Source: Chimaeribacter arupi
GTDB taxonomy: Bacteria; Pseudomonadota; Gammaproteobacteria; Enterobacterales; Enterobacteriaceae
Assembly (NCBI RefSeq): GCF_002858805.1
Contig: NZ_PJZI01000008.1
Span: forward strand, 62,001-126,000
Length of the DNA stretch: 64,000 bases
Direction: 5' to 3'
The number at the start of each line of letters is the position of its first letter. The stretch's first letter is position 1. The notes beneath the pieces are model-generated. The model had not been told where the DNA came from, searched no databases, and saw only the letters and a program-made list of their open reading frames with translations. A program made the position numbers and the translations under genes. Positions 27,887 to 36,517 of this stretch are shown piece by piece.

Positions 27887-28610
27887 AACTGCATCCGGGA
27901 TAGCCCGTCAAAATGATGTTTGCCTGACGTTTATATCTGCTAAAAGAAAATGTGAGATAGCCGGTGGCGTCATATCAAAAAATTCTGAATGCGCAAAAAT
28001 AAAACCACTGGCTGAAGGTGGCTTCCGTCAGTAAGGGAATAAGTAAACGCGTACATTATTGCGCTATATCAGCCTGATTGGCGCGTTATTATTCACGTCA
28101 ATCAGGCGCATCAACACCGTGAATCCAGTCTCTGAATTGTTTACTCACGAGCCTTCAACTGCCCGGCCACGCCATATTCCGTGCCCTGGCGTCCTGAAAG
28201 TTATGTCAGGCGAAGTCAGTTTTCGTCTTGCCACCGATCATCATGGTGGGGGGTTCTGCGCTTAATTTAATCATCATTCCTTTTATTAAAGGGGTGGCAT
28301 CTTGTTGGCACATGTTAATAAAAGAGGATGAAGATAGGATCTTCCCGCTAAACATTATCGGGTTAAATAAAATCTAATTAGAATAACGAGCCTGCTAGCG
28401 GTTTAGAACGGGGTGGGAGTGTAACAAGCGTTTTAAAAAAAGAAACCCATTGCTGAATTAATCATGGTTTTATTTATACGAAAATAAATTTAATTAACCT
28501 GTTACGTGTTCTTGTAAAAAATAGCCGCGCGGCCGGTGAAAATTTTTCCATGCCAGACGATGACATAGACACAGGCAGGGGCGGGTAAACGTTAAACGTT
28601 TCTTTAGGAA
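27887..28610. other. AT-rich upstream region of the FAS/export operon
   Basis: About 720 bases, visibly richer in A and T than the flanking genes, between the operon start (minus strand) and the PhzF-like gene. The operon promoter must lie here. No recognisable gene is present; two weak short frames are discussed separately. A region of this composition is a natural target for H-NS-type silencing, and an H-NS paralogue is encoded at 46.3 kb. Confidence 0.6.
28206..28355 (-). CDS. Doubtful 49-codon frame with a Gly-Gly motif
   Basis: Minus-strand frame upstream of the operon that carries the C39 exporter. Its C-terminal part reads IKLSAEPPTMMIGG followed by seven residues. Leu-Ser at -12/-11 and Gly-Gly at -2/-1 fit a double-glycine leader, but Glu and Leu at -8/-7 are missing, no ribosome site precedes the ATG at 28355, and the core would be only seven residues. 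It is listed only because it is the nearest candidate substrate for the exporter. Confidence 0.12.
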   Translation of the reverse strand: MFSGKILSSSSFINMCQQDATPLIKGMMIKLSAEPPTMMIGGKTKTDFA

Positions 28611-28638
28611 ATGGCGGCCCCGGAACAAGGGCCGCCAT
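28611..28638. terminator. Hairpin downstream of the PhzF-like gene
   Basis: Perfect 10-bp inverted repeat ATGGCGGCCC / GGGCCGCCAT with an eight-base loop, 26 bases past the stop of the minus-strand gene. The T tract is weak. Confidence 0.6.
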
Positions 28639-28664
28639 AAAAGTCTTGGCAGGAGGCGGGCGTG

Positions 28665-29516
28665 TTACGCCACATTGATGGCGGTGTTGTCCATTGGCCG
28701 GGCAGTACCGGCCACGCGGATGCTGCCGCCCGGCTCGTCACTGATGCGGATGTTCAGCAGCGAGCGCATACCCATATCTTCGCCCTGAATAATGTCCACC
28801 TCGCCGCCGTGCGGCCAGTTGATATCACGCAGGTAGCCGCCGAGCGCAGCCGCTGCCGCGCCGGTGGCCGGGTCTTCATACACCCCGCCGATCGCAAACG
28901 GGTTACGGGCATGGAAGCGGGTCGGGCTTTCGGCATGCACCAGGCAGAACGTCGTGATGCCGTGCGCTTCCATCATGGCCTTGCCCTGCGCCTGATCATA
29001 GTGCATCGCCCGCAGGGTTTCGCGGTCATGCAATGCCAGCACCAGATGGCGGGCGCCGCCTTCAGCCAGGGCCGGCGGCAGGCGTGCATCCAGATCCTCC
29101 TGTTGCCAGCCGAACAGCGCCAGCGCTTCTGCCACCAGGGCCGCCGGGGCCGCTTCACTGCGGGTCGGCGGGGAGTCGAGGGCCGCCGCAGAGAGCCCCG
29201 ACTGGCTGTCACCTTCCACGCTTATCTCCCCATTGTTCAGAAACAGCCGGTAGCGTCCCGGCCCGAAACGGGTGGCCAGTACCGCACCGGCAGCAATGGT
29301 GGCGTGGCCGCAGAAAGGGATCTCAATCTCCGGGGCAAAATACCGGATGCGCCAGCCGTCGTCCTGCGGGGCCAGAAACGCCGTCTCGGAATAACCCACC
29401 TCTGCGGCAATCCGCTGCATCTCGGCCGCCTCCGGCAGGGCATCCGTAATCATCACCCCTGCCGGATTACCGCCCTGCCATCTGTCAGAAAAAGCCGCAA
29501 TACGTGCTACGTTCAT
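28665..29516 (-). CDS. PhzF-family isomerase-like protein
   Basis: 283 residues with the diaminopimelate-epimerase-like fold seen in PhzF/YddE. Typical segments are FSDRWQGGNPAGV near the start, the catalytic Glu in EVGYSETAFL, PFCGHATIAAGAVL, and DPATGAAAAALGGYL in the second half. PhzF isomerises a phenazine precursor, but most enterobacterial members have no known substrate, and no phenazine genes are here. The frame also allows an ATG three codons earlier (29525). It stands alone between two minus-strand units. Confidence 0.9.
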   Translation of the reverse strand: MNVARIAAFSDRWQGGNPAGVMITDALPEAAEMQRIAAEVGYSETAFLAPQDDGWRIRYFAPEIEIPFCGHATIAAGAVLATRFGPGRYRLFLNNGEISVEGDSQSGLSAAALDSPPTRSEAAPAALVAEALALFGWQQEDLDARLPPALAEGGARHLVLALHDRETLRAMHYDQAQGKAMMEAHGITTFCLVHAESPTRFHARNPFAIGGVYEDPATGAAAAALGGYLRDINWPHGGEVDIIQGEDMGMRSLLNIRISDEPGGSIRVAGTARPMDNTAINVA

Positions 29517-29611
29517 CGGTTCCATTTACTCACATCCTCAGGCTATGGGCTAAAAAGTAACTATAGCCAACATACCTGAAATCCGGCAAAACCGCGCGCA
29601 CCGTAAAAAGA

Positions 29612-31051
29612 TTAATCCTCTGATTTTTCGACTTTTTCACACTGTTTCTGTTGCTCTTCCTGCGTCTTTTCTTCACCCGCTTCGCGCTGTTCCTGCTCCT
29701 GGCGGCGGCGTTCCTCTTTTGCTGCCTTGCGCGCCTGCCGCAGGTTAAGCAGCGGCGTGACGGTGATGCCGTGCACAATCACGCTGGCGGCAATCACCGT
29801 AAAGGCGATGTCCACCATGCGCGTGGCGTCCGGCCCGTTGCCCAGCCCGTGTGTATAGGCGTAGGCAATGTAGTTGATACTGCCGATGCCGCGGATGCCC
29901 AGCCAGCCAAGCAACCAGCGCCGCAGGGACGGAATGCCGGTGCCGATGCTCACTATCCACACCGACACCGGGCGAATGACCAGAAACAGCACCGCCGCCA
30001 TCAACAGCCCCTGGAAATCCCAGTGCTGGGCGAGGGTGATACCCAGGACGATGACGATCGCAGCGGCAAAAATCCGCTCCATGATGTCACCGAACGCCAG
30101 CGCATCGCCCACCACCAGGCCCACCGAATGCGCGGGGCCGACGGTATCGATGGTGTGGCGCTGGTTAGGGTTAACCAGCTCCTCGGCGGGCGGGTAATTC
30201 TCATGCTCGCTGATCTCCTCCGGCGGGTGGCGGTTAATCACTTTCATCTCTGCCCGGCGCAGCCCGACGCCCGCGGCAAACGCCGCCAGAAAGCCGGAGG
30301 CCTCCAGGCTTTGCGCCGCCGCATAACTCAGGGCGATCAGCGCCAGCGCCAGAAAGTCATTGGGGGCCACGTCATGCTGCTTGCTGCGCAACAGGGTCGC
30401 CAGCAGGCCCACCAGCCGCCCCATCACAAACCCGATGCCCAGCCCGCCCAGCAATGCCCAGACCACATCCACCAGCGCCCAGTGCCGCCACTCTTCGCCG
30501 CTCAGGCTGCCCTGTGAGCCGATCAGCATCATCGCCAGGATCAGGATCGGCAGCGCCGAGCCGTCGTTCATCCCGGCCTCACTGGAGAGCGCGACCCGCA
30601 AATCATCATTGTCACTGGCATCGTTGACTGAAATCAGGCTCGCCAGCACCGGGTCAGTCGGCGCGACAATCGCCCCGAACGCCAGCGCCAGCGGCCAGTC
30701 AAAGCCCAGCATATAGTGCGCGGCCGCCGTCACCCCGCCGACCGTAAGCAACATCGCCGGGAATGCCAGCCGGGCGCCCATCCGCCAGCTGCGGGTTCTA
30801 AACGGCAGGCGCAGTTTCAACCCGGTGATAAACAGCGAGGCCGCCATCGCAATTTCCGTGACCCGGCCGACCAGCACTGAGTGGTCAACCACGTCTACCT
30901 GTAACAGGTTCAGCGCCCAGGGGCCGCATAAAATCCCGGCGGCCAGATACAGCCCAAAAGTGCTGACCGGGCTGCGGCTAATCCACCCCGATGCCAGCGA
31001 CATCATCAGCAACAACCCACCGGTTGCGGCTGTCCACCCTAAAAAATCCAT
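29612..31051 (-). CDS. Cation:proton antiporter (CPA1-type)
   Basis: 479 residues with about 12 membrane helices: LYLAAGILCGPWALNLL, FGAIVAPTDPVLASLISVNDASDNDDLRVALSSEAGMNDGSALP (the Asp-rich ion-binding helix region of CPA antiporters) and WLGIRGIGSINYIAYAYTHGL. A charged, Glu/Lys/Arg-rich C-terminal tail of ~45 residues faces the cytoplasm. ATG 31051 has AGAGGA nine bases upstream; a GTG at 31090 is less likely. It probably exchanges Na+ or K+ for H+. Confidence 0.9.
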   Translation of the reverse strand: MDFLGWTAATGGLLLMMSLASGWISRSPVSTFGLYLAAGILCGPWALNLLQVDVVDHSVLVGRVTEIAMAASLFITGLKLRLPFRTRSWRMGARLAFPAMLLTVGGVTAAAHYMLGFDWPLALAFGAIVAPTDPVLASLISVNDASDNDDLRVALSSEAGMNDGSALPILILAMMLIGSQGSLSGEEWRHWALVDVVWALLGGLGIGFVMGRLVGLLATLLRSKQHDVAPNDFLALALIALSYAAAQSLEASGFLAAFAAGVGLRRAEMKVINRHPPEEISEHENYPPAEELVNPNQRHTIDTVGPAHSVGLVVGDALAFGDIMERIFAAAIVIVLGITLAQHWDFQGLLMAAVLFLVIRPVSVWIVSIGTGIPSLRRWLLGWLGIRGIGSINYIAYAYTHGLGNGPDATRMVDIAFTVIAASVIVHGITVTPLLNLRQARKAAKEERRRQEQEQREAGEEKTQEEQQKQCEKVEKSED

Positions 31052-31215
31052 AGCGCGTATCCTCTTATGCTCTGTCGGGGGCGGGTTCACGCCCCGTTTT
31101 CTTCTGCCATGTGTGCATAAAAGTGTAGCAGGTGTAGGGGTTTACCTCGGAAAAGGTGAAGGAATACGCGGTTGGCGGTAAAAAAAGCTGCGGGCGGCAG
31201 GAACCGCCCGGCATG

Positions 31216-32289
31216 TCAGGGGCGGTCTTGTTGCTGTCGCCAGGCACGTGGGCTGATGCCGGACCAACGGCGGAAGGCGCGGGAAAAGGCACTGACTTCA
31301 GAGTACCCCAGCAGGAAAGCCATATCCGAAATCGGCAAATGGCGCTGCGCCAGATAGTGCGTCGCCATCTCCTGCCGCACCCTGTCCACCACCCGACTGA
31401 ACGTGAGCTGTTCGTCACTGAGCCGCCGTTGCAGCGACGCGCCCGACATGCCGAGCAGCCCGGCGACCTGCTCCATCACCGGCTCACCCTGCGGCAACTG
31501 CTGGCGGATGGCAGCGCGCGCCTGGTCTAGCACGGATAACGGCTGGCTGCTCTGGTTCAGGCGGCGCATCGCGTCCTGCATCACCATCAGCAGGATCGGG
31601 TCACTCTCCGGCATCGGGCGTTGCAGCTCATGGCGCGGGATAAGCAGCGAGTTGAACGGCTGGTCGAAATAGACCGGCGCATCATAATATTTGCAGTGCT
31701 CGTGCCACTGTTCCGGCCGGGGGTGTTCAAAATGCACCTCTTTCGGGGCCCACTGCGGCCCCAGCGCATGGCGCAGCAGGTTGATCACCATGCCGAGCGT
31801 CAGCTCAGCATCCTGCCGCTGGGAGATAATCGCGCCGTGGCGGATCTGGTAATCGAAACGCAGGCAGTGCGGCAGGTCCACCAGCCGGGTCAGGGTGGCG
31901 TGCTGGTGCCACGGGAAAGCAAACACCAGGTTGCGCAGCGCCTGTTCTGCGGTGGCAGAACAGAGGCCGACATAGCCAATCAGGCCGAGCTGCTGGGGTT
32001 TGAATTGCAGGCCGTAGTGCAGGCCGAAATTATCCGCACCGGTCTGGCGCGCCGCCTCCTCCAGCACCCGGCAGTAACCGGGCAGCGTCAGGCTTTGGGT
32101 GGGCTGGGTCAGCAGGGCCGGGGAGATCCGGCACATGCCGAGGATGCGCTCCGGGTCGCCGCCCTGCTGGGCGATAAACGCTTCCAGCCCGCAGGCCGCT
32201 GCGGCCAGAATGCCCTGATGGCCGGAGATCGCCGGTTGGGTCAGCGCCGGAAGCACAGCAGGGTGGGGCAAGGTCTGGGCAGTGATCAT
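31216..32289 (-). CDS. AraC-family regulator of the amino-alcohol locus
   Basis: 357 residues. The N-terminal ~200 residues match the 'arabinose-binding-domain' AraC type found in OruR/ArgR-like activators (PALLTQPTQSLTLPGYCRVLEEAARQTGADNFGLHYG). The C-terminus carries the paired helix-turn-helix (GMSGASLQRRLSDEQLTFSRVVD; SDMAFLLGYSEVSAFSRAFRRWSG). Start ATG 32289 has AGGAG seven bases upstream; the open frame extends to 32475. It lies 76 bases downstream of the kinase gene on the same strand and probably controls the divergent kinase and permease promoters. Confidence 0.88.
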   Translation of the reverse strand: MITAQTLPHPAVLPALTQPAISGHQGILAAAACGLEAFIAQQGGDPERILGMCRISPALLTQPTQSLTLPGYCRVLEEAARQTGADNFGLHYGLQFKPQQLGLIGYVGLCSATAEQALRNLVFAFPWHQHATLTRLVDLPHCLRFDYQIRHGAIISQRQDAELTLGMVINLLRHALGPQWAPKEVHFEHPRPEQWHEHCKYYDAPVYFDQPFNSLLIPRHELQRPMPESDPILLMVMQDAMRRLNQSSQPLSVLDQARAAIRQQLPQGEPVMEQVAGLLGMSGASLQRRLSDEQLTFSRVVDRVRQEMATHYLAQRHLPISDMAFLLGYSEVSAFSRAFRRWSGISPRAWRQQQDRP

Positions 32290-32365
32290 CGCGTTCTCCT
32301 GATAAACGGGCACCTCAGGAGTAAAGCAAAAGCTGTGCCATCGCCCATGCCTGCCAGAGGGCGAT

Positions 32366-33391
32366 TCAGCCTGCACCCACCGGCAGCCCGCGCTGTTCAA
32401 GGTAACGGCGGCAAAGCCTGATGCTCTCCTGTGCCCAGTGCGGCCCCAGCGAGCGCGCCTGCCCGGTGTCTGCATGGGAACCCACCCAGGCCAGCAACTG
32501 AATCCGGCGCTGGATCAGCATCGACGGAATGACCGCCACCTCAGCCGGGGTGAGCGGGCAGGTATGCTGATACCCTTCCAGCCAGCCCGCGACCCATGCC
32601 GGGGCATCAGGATGGTGCTCAACAAAGCTGATGGCTGCCGCCAGATCGTGCAGGTACCAGCCAAACCCGCAATCATCAAAATCGATGACCCGCGTCTGCT
32701 GCTGATGGCGCATCAGGTTGGTCAGGCGCAAATCGGCATGGATCAGCCCGAAGCGGTCCGGCCCCTGGCCAAACGCCTGCATGGCGGCACTGACCTGATG
32801 CAGCGTCTCCTCCACCAGCGGGATATCCGCGTTGCTCAGCCCCGGCGCGCTGCGCCAGTCACCCCAGTGGCCGTCCGGGCCGGTCATGGTGGCGTGATCC
32901 CAGCGCAGGCGGCGGAAATGTGCCGGGCGCTGCCAGCCCCGGCTGTGCTGGTGCAGGCGGGCGGTGGTACGCCCCAGCTCAATAAAATCCTCCCGCGCCA
33001 CCCGGCTGAGGTCATCTTGCAGCACCTCCCCGGCGATCCAGTCAAACAGCACCGCATAGCGGGTGTCGCCGGTGTCCGTGCGCAGCGGGATCACCTGCTG
33101 CCCGTCACGGTTGGTATGCGCCGCCGGCACCTCAATGCCCGCATCACGCAGTGCGTCCAGCCACAGCAACTCGCTCTGGATCTCCGCCTGCTGGTGGTAA
33201 TCGGGCCGGTGGATGCGCAGCGCATAACGCCGCTGCCGGGCATCGGTAATCTGAAAGGTGGCATTCTCTGAGCGGCAGAACAGCGCTATCTGCGGCGCGG
33301 TAACCTGGGGGCAGGTGGCCAGCGCCTGGGCGGCGAGGCGGCCGAGGGCGGCGTTGTCCAGCGTGTCGTACTGTTTGGCGATGGTGGTCAT
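32366..33391 (-). CDS. APH-fold small-molecule kinase, probable amino-alcohol or hydroxylysine-type kinase
   Basis: 341 residues of the aminoglycoside-phosphotransferase/choline-kinase fold: catalytic loop LIHADLRLTNLM (His-x-Asp-x4-Asn) and metal site VIDFDDCGFGWYLHDLA. The family includes hydroxylysine kinase and homoserine kinase ThrB2-type enzymes. The divergent genes encode an ethanolamine-type permease and an ETNPPL-like phospho-lyase, so the expected reaction is ATP-dependent O-phosphorylation of ethanolamine or 1-aminopropan-2-ol. ATG 33391 is preceded by GGGGA; an ATG at 33409 is possible. It is unlikely to be an antibiotic-resistance gene given this context. Confidence 0.8.
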   Translation of the reverse strand: MTTIAKQYDTLDNAALGRLAAQALATCPQVTAPQIALFCRSENATFQITDARQRRYALRIHRPDYHQQAEIQSELLWLDALRDAGIEVPAAHTNRDGQQVIPLRTDTGDTRYAVLFDWIAGEVLQDDLSRVAREDFIELGRTTARLHQHSRGWQRPAHFRRLRWDHATMTGPDGHWGDWRSAPGLSNADIPLVEETLHQVSAAMQAFGQGPDRFGLIHADLRLTNLMRHQQQTRVIDFDDCGFGWYLHDLAAAISFVEHHPDAPAWVAGWLEGYQHTCPLTPAEVAVIPSMLIQRRIQLLAWVGSHADTGQARSLGPHWAQESIRLCRRYLEQRGLPVGAG

Positions 33392-33487
33392 GGTGGCGTC
33401 CCCTGTCATTGGTGCATACGGCCTGAGCGGTTGATGGCGTTAGGATGCGGCGGGACGCAGGGCGTTACCTGACCGCACAGGGCAGGA

Positions 33488-33575
33488 AGTTGACCGCAGG
33501 GCGCGCGGGCGAGGCAGAAAGGGCAAAGTTGACTTCAGCGCACAGCGGCTGACCGGCTGCGGTCAAGTCAGCCGC
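33488..33575. promoter_or_regulatory. Repeated 10-mers and inverted repeat in the divergent kinase/permease promoter
   Basis: TTGACCGCAG (33490-33499), TTGACTTCAG (33529-33538) and the reverse complement CTGCGGTCAA (33557-33566) lie in one 80-base stretch. The last copy sits inside a perfect inverted repeat, GCGGCTGAC (33545-33553) / GTCAGCCGC (33567-33575). The first two copies are 39 bases apart. This looks like the operator of the adjacent AraC-type regulator. Confidence 0.6.
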
Positions 33576-33629
33576 GCACAAGGCGTGCATTATCGGGATC
33601 ACTCTTTTGACCTCGACCGGAGTAACGCA

Positions 33630-34991
33630 ATGAGTCAGTTAAAACCCTCTTTGGGCAGTTGGCATTTGTGGAGTATTGCTGTCGGGCTGGTGATCTCCGG
33701 CGAATATTTCGGCTGGAGCTATGGCTGGGGCGTGGCCGGGACGCTGGGGTTTCTGGTCACCACGCTCGGGGTGGCGGCCATGTACAGCTGCTTTATCTTC
33801 AGCTTTACCGAGCTTACCACTGCGATCCCCCATGCCGGTGGGCCGTTTGCCTACAGCCGCCGGGCCTGGGGTGAAACCGGCGGTTTTCTGGCCGGGATGG
33901 CCACACTGATTGAGTTTGTCTTCGCCCCACCGGCGATTGCGATGGCGATCGGGGCTTACCTGAATGTGCAGTTCCCGGCGCTGGATCCGCGTTATGCGGC
34001 GATCGGTGCCTATCTGGTATTTATGACGCTGAATATTCTCGGTGCGCATCTGGCGGCGATGTTTGAGCTGCTGGTGACGGTGCTGGCGGTGGTGGAACTG
34101 CTGGTGTTTATGGGCGTGGTGTCGCCGGGGTTCAGCGTGGCGAACTTTGCCGCCCAGGGCTGGGCGGGGGCCGATCACTTCTCGCTCCAGACGCTCTCCG
34201 GTATTTTTGCCGCCATCCCGTTTGCCATCTGGTTCTTTCTGGCGATTGAAGGCACGGCAATGGCGGCGGAAGAGGCCAAAGACCCGGTGCGCACCATTCC
34301 GCGCGCCTATATCGGCGGCATTCTGACGCTGGTGGTGCTGGCGATTGGCGTGATGCTGATGGCCGGTGGCGTGGGCGACTGGCGCAGCTTCGCCAACATC
34401 AATGACCCGCTGCCGCAGGCGATGAAACGGGTGGTGGGGGATGACTCACGCTGGCTGCATATGCTGGTCTGGATCGGGTTGTTCGGGCTGGTGGCGAGTT
34501 TCCACGGCATCATCCTCGGTTACTCGCGGCAGGGGTTTGCGCTGGCGCGCGCCGGGTTCCTGCCGCCGTCGCTGGCCAAACTGTCACGCTTTTCCACCCC
34601 CCACCGGGCAATCCTGGCGGGCGGGGCGATCGGGATTATGGCGATCCTGGCGGATGGCCGGGTGAACTTGCAGGGCATGAGCCTGACCGCGGCGATGATT
34701 ACGCTCTCGGTGTTCGGCGCGCTGGTGATGTACATCATGAGTATGCTGAGCCTGTTCCGCCTGCGCCGTACCGAGCCGGGGCTGCGCCGCCCGTTCCGCG
34801 CGCCGGGTTACCCGCTGGTGCCGGGCATCGCGCTTGGGCTGGCGCTGGTTTGCCTGGCCGCGATGTTCTGGTTTAACCCGGAGGTGGGCAGCCTGTTTAT
34901 CGGGCTGATGCTGCTGGGTTACGGCTACTTCCGCCTGACCCATGCCCAGCGCGCCGCCGCACCAAAAGACAGCATGCTGACCCAGGATTAA
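33630..34991 (+). CDS. APC-family permease, ethanolamine-permease type
   Basis: 453 residues, 12 predicted membrane helices. The start, LGSWHLWSIAVGLVISGEYFGWSYGWGVAGTLGFL, and the segment FTELTTAIPHAGGPFAYSRRAWGETGGFLAGM are characteristic of the ethanolamine permease (eat/EutP-type) branch of the amino-acid/polyamine/organocation superfamily. It should carry protonated ethanolamine or a similar amino alcohol across the inner membrane. ATG 33630 has CGGAG upstream; the frame is open from 33585. The PLP enzyme follows in the same operon. No eutBC lyase genes are in the window, so the imported compound probably goes through the kinase route. Confidence 0.88.
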   Translation: MSQLKPSLGSWHLWSIAVGLVISGEYFGWSYGWGVAGTLGFLVTTLGVAAMYSCFIFSFTELTTAIPHAGGPFAYSRRAWGETGGFLAGMATLIEFVFAPPAIAMAIGAYLNVQFPALDPRYAAIGAYLVFMTLNILGAHLAAMFELLVTVLAVVELLVFMGVVSPGFSVANFAAQGWAGADHFSLQTLSGIFAAIPFAIWFFLAIEGTAMAAEEAKDPVRTIPRAYIGGILTLVVLAIGVMLMAGGVGDWRSFANINDPLPQAMKRVVGDDSRWLHMLVWIGLFGLVASFHGIILGYSRQGFALARAGFLPPSLAKLSRFSTPHRAILAGGAIGIMAILADGRVNLQGMSLTAAMITLSVFGALVMYIMSMLSLFRLRRTEPGLRRPFRAPGYPLVPGIALGLALVCLAAMFWFNPEVGSLFIGLMLLGYGYFRLTHAQRAAAPKDSMLTQD

Positions 34992-35038
34992 CCATTATGC
35001 GCGGGGGTCCGCCCGCGCCCAGCAAACAAGGGATCATT

Positions 35039-36379
35039 ATGGCTACACGCTCAACCATCATGGACACCAACAGCTTCCGCGCGGAACATGCCGGCCAGCT
35101 GGACAGCGACACGCGCCGCCTGACCGACCAGCGCAGCCGGGTGCTGGGGGAATCTTACCGCTTGTTCTACCGCAAACCGGTGCATCTGGTGAAAGGCCGC
35201 GGCCAGTACCTGTGGGACGCCGCCGGGGACAAATACCTGGATGTCTACAATAACGTCGCCAGCATCGGCCATTGCCACCCGGCCGTGGTGGAGGCGGTAA
35301 CGGCACAGATGCAGCAACTGAATACCCACACCCGTTACCTGCACCAGCGCATCCTCGACTATTCAGAAGATCTGCTGGCGACGCTGCCCGCCGCCCTCGA
35401 CCGCGCCATGTATATGTGCACCGGCTCGGAAGCCAACGATCTGGCGATCCGCGTGGCGAAGGCGTACAGCGGCGGCACCGGCATCATTGTCACGCAGGAG
35501 GCATACCACGGCACCAGCGAATTGACCTCCGGCGTCTCCCCGGCGCTCGGCAGCGGCCAGCCGCTGGCGGCCACTACCCGGCTGGTGCCGCCGCCGGACC
35601 GCTACCGGGTCACTGACCCTGATCTCGGTGCCTGGTTTGCCGGCCAGATCCAGCAACAGATTGATGACATGGCCGCGCACGGCATTACATTCGCCGGTTT
35701 CCTGGCGGATTCGATCTTCTCCTCAGACGGCGTGTTGCCGGACCCGGCCGGGTTCCTGCAACCGGTTATCGACGTGGTGCATAAAAATGGCGGGATCTAT
35801 ATCGCGGATGAGGTGCAGCCCGGCTTTGGCCGCACCGGTGAGGCGTTCTGGGGCTTTGCGCGCCACGGCATTGTGCCGGACATCGTCACCACCGGCAAGC
35901 CGATGGGCAACGGCATCCCGGTTTCCGCCATGCTGGCAAAAAGCGAGGTGCTGGCTGCCTTCAGTGACACCATCCCTTATTTCAACACCTTTGGCGGTAA
36001 CCCGGTGGCGATGGCCGCCGCGCAGGCGGTGTTGCAGGTGATTAAAGACGAGCAATTGCAGCAACACAGCCTGGCCGTGGGGCAACAGCTGTTACGTGAG
36101 CTTCAGGGGCTGGCAGCGAAGTATGAGTGCGTGGGCGATGTGCGCGGGGCCGGGTTGTTTATCGGTTTCGAACTGGTCAGCGACCGGGCGGCGAAAACCC
36201 CGGACAAAGCGCTGGCACTGGACGTGACTGAACGGCTGCGCGAACAGCGGGTACTGACCTCGGTTGCGGGGCCGTATGGCAACGTGCTGAAACTGCGCCC
36301 GCCGCTGGCGTTCCAGGCCGGCGACATCGACTGGTTGGTCAGCGCACTCGATACCAGCCTGGCCACGCTGTCACGCTGA
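35039..36379 (+). CDS. PLP class-III protein of the phosphoethanolamine phospho-lyase (ETNPPL) type
   Basis: 446 residues of the class III aminotransferase fold: YLDVYNNVASIGHCHPAVVEA, TGSEANDLAIRVAK, AYHGTSELTSG, IADEVQPGFGRTG, and the Schiff-base Lys in DIVTTGKPMGNGIPVSA. Segment by segment it follows the animal ETNPPL/AGXT2L1 lyases (NNVA-x-x-GHCHP, YFNTFGGNPV, DVRGAGLFIG, VLKLRPPL) more closely than ordinary omega-transaminases. ETNPPL splits O-phosphoethanolamine into acetaldehyde, ammonia and phosphate. With the kinase and permease beside it, this completes an amino-alcohol degradation route. No aldehyde dehydrogenase is adjacent. AGGGA precedes ATG 35039. Confidence 0.82.
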   Translation: MATRSTIMDTNSFRAEHAGQLDSDTRRLTDQRSRVLGESYRLFYRKPVHLVKGRGQYLWDAAGDKYLDVYNNVASIGHCHPAVVEAVTAQMQQLNTHTRYLHQRILDYSEDLLATLPAALDRAMYMCTGSEANDLAIRVAKAYSGGTGIIVTQEAYHGTSELTSGVSPALGSGQPLAATTRLVPPPDRYRVTDPDLGAWFAGQIQQQIDDMAAHGITFAGFLADSIFSSDGVLPDPAGFLQPVIDVVHKNGGIYIADEVQPGFGRTGEAFWGFARHGIVPDIVTTGKPMGNGIPVSAMLAKSEVLAAFSDTIPYFNTFGGNPVAMAAAQAVLQVIKDEQLQQHSLAVGQQLLRELQGLAAKYECVGDVRGAGLFIGFELVSDRAAKTPDKALALDVTERLREQRVLTSVAGPYGNVLKLRPPLAFQAGDIDWLVSALDTSLATLSR

Positions 36380-36384
36380 AGGCG

Positions 36385-36406
36385 AAAGGGGCGAATGCCC
36401 CTTTTT
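36385..36406 (+). terminator. Terminator of the permease/phospho-lyase operon
   Basis: Stem AAAGGGGC / GCCCCTTT with a GAAT loop running into further T residues, six bases past the stop codon. Confidence 0.9.
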
Positions 36407-36517
36407 GCGCCATACGGTTTACCTTTCCCCTGGCACACATCCTGCATTACCTGCTTATCCCTGTTGGCGGCCGGCGCGATCCCCGCGCCCGGCGGCGGAA
36501 TGAAAGGAACGATAAGC

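Noticed and set aside
28059-28265. 68-codon plus-strand frame ending HHGGGFCA, considered as a precursor peptide
   Set aside because: Starts with TTG, has no ribosome site, no leader pattern and the wrong strand for the operon.
29651-30517. 288-codon plus-strand open frame
   Set aside because: Antisense to the cation/proton antiporter; rich in Gln, His and Arg with no domain pattern.
32366-33391. APH-fold kinase as an aminoglycoside-resistance gene
   Set aside because: Context with an ethanolamine-type permease and a phospho-lyase fits amino-alcohol metabolism; no mobile element is nearby.
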